A DNA stretch of 57,208 bases from an uncultured Collinsella sp. (lineage in GTDB: Bacteria > Actinomycetota > Coriobacteriia > Coriobacteriales > Coriobacteriaceae). Below are positions 51,524 through 57,208 of the stretch, in pieces. The stretch is from the NCBI GenBank assembly GCA_934654765.1, contig CAKUGX010000001.1:1-57208 (forward strand). The letters are read 5' to 3'. The translations under genes were made by a program, and so were the position numbers. How positions within the stretch are numbered: position 1 is the stretch's first letter; each line of letters opens with the position of its first letter. The notes beneath the pieces were generated by a model that saw only the letters and a list, made by a program, of their open reading frames with translations, was not told the origin of the DNA and searched no databases.

Positions 51524-53083
51524 ATGGAAACGTTGATTCTCGCCCTGCTCGCGACCCCTTTGGTGTTCTCGCTCGTCATGGCGTTTTTGCCCAAGAACAC
51601 GTCCTATAGCGTGTTTGCGGGACTCAACCTGGTCTCGGTCGCGGCGGTCCTGGTGCTGTCGATCATGACGGCCGGTGACGTCCTTATGAGCGGCGACACC
51701 GCAAACGCCTGTGGCCTGTGGTTCCACCTCGATTCGCTGGGCTCCATCTTTGTGCTGCTCATCGGCTTTATCGGTTTTCTCACGGGGCTGTTCTCGCTGC
51801 CCTATGTGAAGGCCGACATCGAAGAGGGCACCATGCCCGCCGAGCGCACCAAGCAGTACTACGCGCTGTTCAGCCTGTTTGTGTTCACCATGCTGCTCGC
51901 ATGCCTGTCCAACAACATGATCCTCACGTGGGCCGCCGTCGAGGCAACCACGCTGTCCACCGTGTTTTTGGTCGGTATCTACAAGAACAAGACCGCCCTC
52001 GAGGCCTCTTGGAAGTACGCCATGGTCTGCACCGCCGGCGTGGCCTTTGGCCTGTTCGGCACGCTGCTGATTTACGCCAACGCCGCTGACGTGATCCCCA
52101 ATGCCCACGAGGCCGCGTTCCTGTCGTGCGTGCTGCCCTATGCGGATAAGTTCGACCCCACGCTCATGCGCCTGACCTTCGCGTTTATCGTGATTGGCTT
52201 TGGCACCAAGGCCGGCCTGTTCCCCATGCACACCTGGCTGCCCGATGCCCACTCCCAGGCCCCGAGCCCTGTCTCGGCCCTGCTCTCGGGCGTGCTGCTT
52301 AAGTGCGCCATGCTCGTGATCATGCGCTTCTACGGCCTTACCATCCAGGCCGTGGGCGCCGACTACCCGCAGCTTCTGCTGCTGATCGTCGGTACGCTGT
52401 CCATCCTGGTGGCGGCGCTGTCGATGTTCCGCCAGGACGACCTCAAGCGCCGCTTCGCCTACTCCTCAGTGGAGAACGTGGGCGTCATCGCGCTGTGCCT
52501 GGGTGTCGGCGGCCCGCTGGGTATCGCCGCGGCCCTGCTGCACTGCGTGTTCCACGGCTTTACCAAGACGCTTGCCTTCTGCGTGTCCGGTAACATCCAG
52601 CACGCCTACGGCACACGCAGCCTGGCCAAGATCCAGGGCGTCGTGGAGGTTGCTCCCGCCACCGCCGCGCTCGCCATCCTGGCGCTGCTGGGCCTTGCCG
52701 CCTTCCCGCCCTTTGGCATGTTCATCTCGGAGTTTTTGACCTTTGTCGCCGGCGTTACCGCTGGCCCGATGTGGCTTGTCGTCGTGGTGGCCCTCGGCCT
52801 TACCGTCGCCATCTCCGCGCTTACCCGCATCGCGCTTAAGTCGGTGTTCGGTCATGCTCCCGAGGGCATGGGTAAGCACGAGGCCCCGGCGCTCATGCTG
52901 ATCCCCGAGATCATCCTGGCCGTCATGATCCTTTGGTTTGGTATCGCCACGCCTACGCCGCTCGTGAGCGGTGTCGAGGCCGCAACCGGTATCGTGCTCG
53001 AGCAGAGCACCGAGGAGCTTCATGCGGCGCCGATGTACCGCGCTGTGTTCGGTACCCAGACCGCTCAGAGCGAGGTGGAGTAA
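51524..53083 (+). CDS. hyfF: Hydrogenase-4 membrane subunit HyfF
   Basis: 519 residues (E. coli 526), a third antiporter-type NuoM/L-like subunit. The motif GTKAGLFPMHTWLPDAHSQAPSPVSALLSG holds the conserved Lys and His of the proton channel; DDLKRRFAYSSVENVG follows. GAGGGGG upstream. Three antiporter-like subunits (HyfB, D, F) suggest more proton pumping than the Hyc enzyme. Confidence 0.92.
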   Translation: METLILALLATPLVFSLVMAFLPKNTSYSVFAGLNLVSVAAVLVLSIMTAGDVLMSGDTANACGLWFHLDSLGSIFVLLIGFIGFLTGLFSLPYVKADIEEGTMPAERTKQYYALFSLFVFTMLLACLSNNMILTWAAVEATTLSTVFLVGIYKNKTALEASWKYAMVCTAGVAFGLFGTLLIYANAADVIPNAHEAAFLSCVLPYADKFDPTLMRLTFAFIVIGFGTKAGLFPMHTWLPDAHSQAPSPVSALLSGVLLKCAMLVIMRFYGLTIQAVGADYPQLLLLIVGTLSILVAALSMFRQDDLKRRFAYSSVENVGVIALCLGVGGPLGIAAALLHCVFHGFTKTLAFCVSGNIQHAYGTRSLAKIQGVVEVAPATAALAILALLGLAAFPPFGMFISEFLTFVAGVTAGPMWLVVVVALGLTVAISALTRIALKSVFGHAPEGMGKHEAPALMLIPEIILAVMILWFGIATPTPLVSGVEAATGIVLEQSTEELHAAPMYRAVFGTQTAQSEVE

Positions 53084-53086
53084 CCA

Positions 53087-54859
53087 ATGACTGATACTGA
53101 GAACAAGGTGTATGCCCGCCGCTGCGAGAGCCATGTCGAGGCCCTGCGCCGCGCCGTTCCGGGCTGCATCGAGAAGGTCGAGTGGCAGTGCGAGGACCAG
53201 CTGACGATCACCGTTAAGCTGGACCGTCTGCCCGAGGCCGTCCACTACCTGTACTACGAGCGCTACGGCTGGATTCCCGTGATCGTCGGCAACGACGAGC
53301 GCAGCCTGTGCGGCCGCTACGCCGTGTACTACCTCATCTCCATGGAGGGGGAGGATCCCGGCTGGGTGACCGTCCGCGCCGAGGTCGACCCCGCCAAGAT
53401 GACGTTCCCGTCCGTGACGCCGTTCGTCCCCGCCTGCGTGTGGGGCGAGCGCGAGCTGCGCGACATGTTCGGCCTGATTCCCGAGGGTCTACCCGATCGC
53501 CGTCGCCTGGTGCTGCCCGACGACTGGCCCAGCGGCCTGTACCCGCTGCGCAAGGACTCCATGGACTATCGTTTCCGTCCCGCTCCCGCGAGCGACATGG
53601 AAAACTACGAGTTCCTGGCCGACACTAAGGGCAAGGAGACGACCCTTGTCCCCATGGGACCTTTGCACATTACCTCCGACGAGCCGGGCCACTTTCGCCT
53701 GTTCGTGGAGGGCGAGACGATCGTCGACGCCGACTACCGCCTGTTCTATGTGCACCGCGGCATGGAGAAGGTCGCCGAGACGCGCCTGAACTATGACGCC
53801 GTGACGTTTTTGGCCGACCGTATCTGCGGCATCTGCGGCTGCGCCCACTCGGTGGCCTATGCTGAGGCTGTCGAGCGCGCCCAGGGCGTCCACGTCCCGC
53901 CGCGCGCCCAGTACATCCGCGCCATCATGCTCGAGGTCGAGCGCCTGCACTCGCATCTGCTCAACATTGGCCTGGCGTCGCACTACACCGGCTTCGACTC
54001 TGGCTTCCAGCAGTTCTTCCGCGTCCGCGAGAAGTCCATGGACCTGGCCGAGAAGCTCTCCGGTCACCGCAAGACCTATGGCCTCAACGTGATCGGCGGC
54101 GTGCGTCGCGACATCCTGGCCGAGCAGAAGCTCTCCACGCTCACGACCATCCACCAGCTGCGCTCCGAGGTCACCGAGCTTGTCGATGTGTTGCTCTCCA
54201 CGCCCAACTTTATCGAGCGCACGAGCGGTATCGGCATCCTCGACCGCAAGATCGCCCGCGACTTCTCGCCGGTCGGTCCGCTCATGCGCGGCTCGGGTTA
54301 TGCCCGCGACGTGCGCTTCGATCATCCCTTCGATGGCTATGCCGATCCCGACATCCAAAAGATGCATGCGGCCACGGCCGACACCTGCGATGCCTTCGGC
54401 CGTACCGCCGTGCGTATCCAGGAGGTCTACGATTCGATCGACATGATCGAGACCATGCTCGAGAACTGCCCGTCGGGCCCCATCCTCACCACGGATTGGG
54501 AGTACACCCCGCACAAGTACGCCATCGGTGCCACCGAGGCGCCGCGCGGCGAGGACGTGCACTGGGCCATGCTCGGCAACAACCAGAAGTGCTACCGCTG
54601 GCGCGCCAAGGCCGCCACGTACAGCAACTGGCCGGTCCTGCGCTACATGTTCCGCGGTAACACCGTGGGCGACGCGGCGCTCATCGTCGGCTCGCTCGAC
54701 CCGTGCTACTCCTGCACCGACCGCGTGACGGTGACCGATGTGGCCGCCAAGCGCGACCACGTGCTGGACAAGGAGCAGTTCGAGAACGTCTGGCGCGACA
54801 AGTCGCCGCTTGCGGGCGAGGGCACTATGGCCGCTCCGCTCGATGAGGAGGCGCTCTAA
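53087..54859 (+). CDS. hyfG: Hydrogenase-4 large (catalytic) subunit HyfG
   Basis: 590 residues. Residues 1-170 are a NuoC-like domain; the rest is the [NiFe] large subunit (NuoD-like). Nickel ligands are Cys247 and Cys250 in RICGICGCAHS and Cys540 and Cys543 in DPCYSCTDR. About 44 residues follow Arg546, where HycI-type protease is expected to cut after nickel insertion. This is the H2-evolving site. Three bases after hyfF; GGAG upstream. Confidence 0.95.
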   Translation: MTDTENKVYARRCESHVEALRRAVPGCIEKVEWQCEDQLTITVKLDRLPEAVHYLYYERYGWIPVIVGNDERSLCGRYAVYYLISMEGEDPGWVTVRAEVDPAKMTFPSVTPFVPACVWGERELRDMFGLIPEGLPDRRRLVLPDDWPSGLYPLRKDSMDYRFRPAPASDMENYEFLADTKGKETTLVPMGPLHITSDEPGHFRLFVEGETIVDADYRLFYVHRGMEKVAETRLNYDAVTFLADRICGICGCAHSVAYAEAVERAQGVHVPPRAQYIRAIMLEVERLHSHLLNIGLASHYTGFDSGFQQFFRVREKSMDLAEKLSGHRKTYGLNVIGGVRRDILAEQKLSTLTTIHQLRSEVTELVDVLLSTPNFIERTSGIGILDRKIARDFSPVGPLMRGSGYARDVRFDHPFDGYADPDIQKMHAATADTCDAFGRTAVRIQEVYDSIDMIETMLENCPSGPILTTDWEYTPHKYAIGATEAPRGEDVHWAMLGNNQKCYRWRAKAATYSNWPVLRYMFRGNTVGDAALIVGSLDPCYSCTDRVTVTDVAAKRDHVLDKEQFENVWRDKSPLAGEGTMAAPLDEEAL

Positions 54860-54860
54860 T

Positions 54861-55577
54861 ATGCTGAAGCTTTGGAAGGTTAACGCCAAGGCCGGCGACG
54901 CGACGGTCAAGTACCCGTTTGCGCCGTTCCCCACCAACAAGGACATGCGCGGCAAGCCTGAGCACAACGCCGAGCTGTGCATCGCGTGCGGTGCCTGCGG
55001 CGTTGCGTGCCCGGCCGACGCCATCCGCATGGATACCGACCTTGCGGCCGATACCATCACCTGGTCGATCGACTACGGCCGCTGCATCTTCTGCGGCCGC
55101 TGCGAGGAGGCTTGCCCCATGGAGGCCATCAAGCTCACCGAGGAGTTTGAGCTGGCCGTCATGAGCAAGGACGACCTCACCAGCAAGAGCGTCTACACGC
55201 TCGAGCATTGCTCGCGCTGCGGCAAGCCGTTCGCCCCGCACAAGGAGATCGACTACGCCAAGCGCCTGCTACAGGCGGCCGGCGGTATGGAGGCCGTGCA
55301 GGCCGCCCGCACCGTCGGCATGTGCCAGGAGTGCAAGCGTGAGCTCGACGCCCTGCGCGCCGCCTCGGCCGTAAAGACCGGCAACGCGGCCGGCATGGCT
55401 GCCAACGAGACGCTCGCGTCCGGTGAGCCCCAGGGCCCCGGCATGGAGTATCTGGGCGGCCACGGTGTGAACCCGGAGTATATCGACCGCGAGCTTAACC
55501 CCGATGCGCCCGAGATTCCCGCCGGTCCGGCGCCGGTCGAGGGCATCATCATGGATCTCGATAAGAAGGAGGAGTAA
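54861..55577 (+). CDS. hyfH: Hydrogenase-4 iron-sulfur subunit HyfH
   Basis: 238 residues, NuoI-like. Two [4Fe-4S] motifs: CIACGACGVACP and CIFCGRCEEACP. It is longer than E. coli HyfH (181) because of a C-terminal part with further Cys pairs (CSRCGKPF and CQECK), which may bind zinc or another cluster. ATG at 54861 lies one base after the hyfG stop, with GAGGAG upstream. Confidence 0.9.
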   Translation: MLKLWKVNAKAGDATVKYPFAPFPTNKDMRGKPEHNAELCIACGACGVACPADAIRMDTDLAADTITWSIDYGRCIFCGRCEEACPMEAIKLTEEFELAVMSKDDLTSKSVYTLEHCSRCGKPFAPHKEIDYAKRLLQAAGGMEAVQAARTVGMCQECKRELDALRAASAVKTGNAAGMAANETLASGEPQGPGMEYLGGHGVNPEYIDRELNPDAPEIPAGPAPVEGIIMDLDKKEE

Positions 55578-55579
55578 CC

Positions 55580-56362
55580 ATGGCCGAACCCACGCTTTTG
55601 CCCGAGCGGCTTCAGTACCGCCCGACCAAGATCGAGCTCGACGAGAGCATCGAGAAGGCCAAGGCGACCCTTCTTAAGAAGATCAAGCGCTCGGTGTATG
55701 TGTACCGCGTTGACTGCGGCGGCTGCAACGGCTGCGAGATCGAGATCTTCGGTTCCATCACGCCCGTCTTTGACGTCGAGCGTTTTGGTATTAAGGTCGT
55801 GCCGTCGCCGCGTCACGCCGATGTGCTGCTGTACACCGGCGCCGTGACTCGCGCCATGCGCATGCCGGCCCTGCGTGCCTTTGAGGCCGCACCCGATCCC
55901 AAGATCGTGGTGTCCTACGGCGCGTGCGGCTGCACCGGCGGCATTTTCTACGACAACTACTGCGTGTGGGGCGGCACGGACAAGATTTTGCCGGTCGATG
56001 TCTACATCCCCGGCTGCCCGCCCAGCCCCGCGCAGACCATCTACGGCTTTGCCATGGCGCTCGGTCTGCTCGACCAAAAGCTCCATGCCGAGACCACGGT
56101 GGAGGCCGAAGGCGAGCAGGCAGACATTCTGCACCCCGGCGTGCCGTACAAGCTGCGCGTGGCCATCGAGCGCGAGGCTCGCGCCATGAGCGGCTACCGT
56201 TACGGCCGCGACCTGGCCAACGAGTTTATGGATACGCTCGAGGGCGCGCCCAAGGGCGATATCCGCGGTGCCATGGCGCTGCTCATCGACAAGCAGGACG
56301 ATCCGCGCCGCGTCGAGGTGTACTCGGCGCTGCAGGATCTGGTGCTGGCCGGAGGTCGCTAG
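55580..56362 (+). CDS. hyfI: Hydrogenase-4 small subunit HyfI (NuoB-like)
   Basis: 260 residues (E. coli 252). Ligands of the proximal [4Fe-4S] cluster: DCGGCNGCEIE, GACGCTGG and PGCPPSP. It passes electrons to HyfG. AGGAGGAG upstream, two bases after hyfH; the hycH start directly follows its stop. Confidence 0.93.
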   Translation: MAEPTLLPERLQYRPTKIELDESIEKAKATLLKKIKRSVYVYRVDCGGCNGCEIEIFGSITPVFDVERFGIKVVPSPRHADVLLYTGAVTRAMRMPALRAFEAAPDPKIVVSYGACGCTGGIFYDNYCVWGGTDKILPVDVYIPGCPPSPAQTIYGFAMALGLLDQKLHAETTVEAEGEQADILHPGVPYKLRVAIEREARAMSGYRYGRDLANEFMDTLEGAPKGDIRGAMALLIDKQDDPRRVEVYSALQDLVLAGGR

Positions 56363-56944
56363 ATGGAGCTCACGGACCGCTCTGGTTACTTTGCGGGCCC
56401 CGGCATGCTCGGCGGCTCCTTTGGCGATGCCTCGCGCGCAAGCGACGAGGCCGCCGAGGGCGTCGCCGACCCTTGCCTGGGCCATGCGCCCGACCAGGTG
56501 GTCTTTTACGAGCTCACGCGTAAGTTTGTGGAGACCGAGGAAGACGTTCCCCAGGAGGCCTGCGACGTGCTGTACTACACGCTCGCCGTGGGCCACCACA
56601 CTGGCGTGCTCGACTGCTTTGAGCCGCGCCTGTCGGTGCCGGTGGATGTGTTCTATTCGCTCGTCGACGCGCTGCCGGAGGGAGAGGCCAAAACCAAGTT
56701 TGAGGCCATCCGTTCCTTTGGTGAGTGCCAGCTCGACAAGGCGGCGGTGCCGTCGCTGCTCGAGGCCTGCGATGCGTTGCTCGACGAGCGCGGTTTTCGC
56801 GGGTCGGCCAAGGCGGGCATTTCGGTCTTCGATGCCGACTTTGGCTTGCATGCCCAGCAGGTCGCGTTTCTGATGAAGTTCCGCGACCTGGTGGAGCGCG
56901 TGCGCGACGTTTCGGGCGTGTATCTGACGGGACGGTTGCAGTAA
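56363..56944 (+). CDS. hycH: Formate hydrogenlyase maturation protein HycH/HyfJ
   Basis: 193 residues, larger than E. coli HycH (136) with an N-terminal extension of about 45 residues. The VVFYELTRKFVE.. and LAVGHHTGVLDCF segments are typical of HycH, which is needed to mature the large subunit. GGAGG upstream. The TAA shares its last base with the next ATG. Confidence 0.85.
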   Translation: MELTDRSGYFAGPGMLGGSFGDASRASDEAAEGVADPCLGHAPDQVVFYELTRKFVETEEDVPQEACDVLYYTLAVGHHTGVLDCFEPRLSVPVDVFYSLVDALPEGEAKTKFEAIRSFGECQLDKAAVPSLLEACDALLDERGFRGSAKAGISVFDADFGLHAQQVAFLMKFRDLVERVRDVSGVYLTGRLQ

Positions 56945-57208
56945 TGGGCCGCGTTATCGATGGCCGGGTGAACGGCGCCCCCTTTGCGGGCATCGTGCTC
57001 ACGGCCGGAAGCGTGCTGCGTGCCGACGATGCGGCCGGCCCCGTGCTCTCAAAAAAGATGGAGGACGCGCCTATCGCCGGTTGGTACACCATCGACGGTG
57101 GCCAAACGCCCGAGGACGACATCATCGAGGTCAAGCGCGAGCGTCCGCCTCGCCTGGTCTTGGTCGATGCCGCCGACATGGCACTGCCCGTCGGGTCCAT
57201 CCGCTTGC
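56944..57208 (+). CDS. hycI: Hydrogenase 3/4 maturation endopeptidase HycI (partial, runs off window)
   Basis: The first 88 residues are present. GIVLTAGSVLRADDAAGPVL corresponds to the GN.L..DD.GP start of HycI-family proteases, whose Asp binds nickel, although the usual GN reads AGS here. LVLVDAADM carries the second Asp. It is expected to cut the HyfG C-terminal extension. The start overlaps the hycH stop. Confidence 0.88.
   Translation, partial: MGRVIDGRVNGAPFAGIVLTAGSVLRADDAAGPVLSKKMEDAPIAGWYTIDGGQTPEDDIIEVKRERPPRLVLVDAADMALPVGSIRL

Overview
The window is GC-rich, gene-dense bacterial chromosome. It looks like a strict anaerobe of the class Coriobacteriia, most probably a gut Collinsella or close relative. 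That is an inference from gene content: a Hyf-type formate hydrogenlyase, two selenoproteins, double-cubane [4Fe-4S] proteins with an activase, a four-domain ribosomal protein S1, and a giant sortase-anchored surface protein. No species marker such as rRNA is present.

Layout. (1) 1-10,200: housekeeping and sulfur metabolism: a CyuA-type cysteine desulfidase, a HAD phosphatase, rpsA, the RNase P RNA, an IMPACT-family protein, a C_GCAxxG_C_C protein, an O-acetylhomoserine sulfhydrylase-like enzyme, an MFS exporter, xpt and a GGQ release-factor-like gene. (2) 10,171-12,641: a lipid kinase and a ClC-type transporter, both on the minus strand. (3) 12,854-18,360: molybdenum cofactor and molybdate uptake (moeA, mogA/moaB, modA, a modB with an unusual N-terminal ectodomain, modC). 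(4) 18,811-25,439: two paralogous double-cubane (2-hydroxyacyl-CoA dehydratase-like) proteins, their ATPase activase, then a selenium cluster: selD (itself a selenoprotein, in-frame TGA as codon 17), yedF, a DUF3343 Se/S-carrier gene and a NifS-like desulfurase. (5) 25,567-38,535: one 4,322-residue surface protein. (6) 38,654-42,488: brnQ, tRNA-Pro, tRNA-Gly and a small accessory island with an AbiEi/nuclease-like gene and an antitoxin/PIN-toxin pair. (7) 42,917-57,208: hydN-like gene, fdhF (selenocysteine at residue 140), hyfABCDEFGHI, hycH and the start of the hycI protease gene, which runs off the window.

How it fits together. Regions 3 and 4 supply the molybdenum cofactor and the selenophosphate needed by the Sec/Mo enzyme FdhF of region 7. 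FdhF oxidises formate and passes electrons through HydN/HyfA-type ferredoxins to the membrane [NiFe] hydrogenase, which makes H2. The double-cubane/activase genes beside selD may form an uncharacterised ATP-driven low-potential reductase.

Between genes there are many palindromic elements. One family shares a GGGAC(A/G)GTCCC-like core with interchangeable outer stems (five copies). Three other long imperfect hairpins lie at 4,326-4,445, 8,682-8,846 and 20,102-20,201. No CRISPR array, phage or full insertion sequence was seen.
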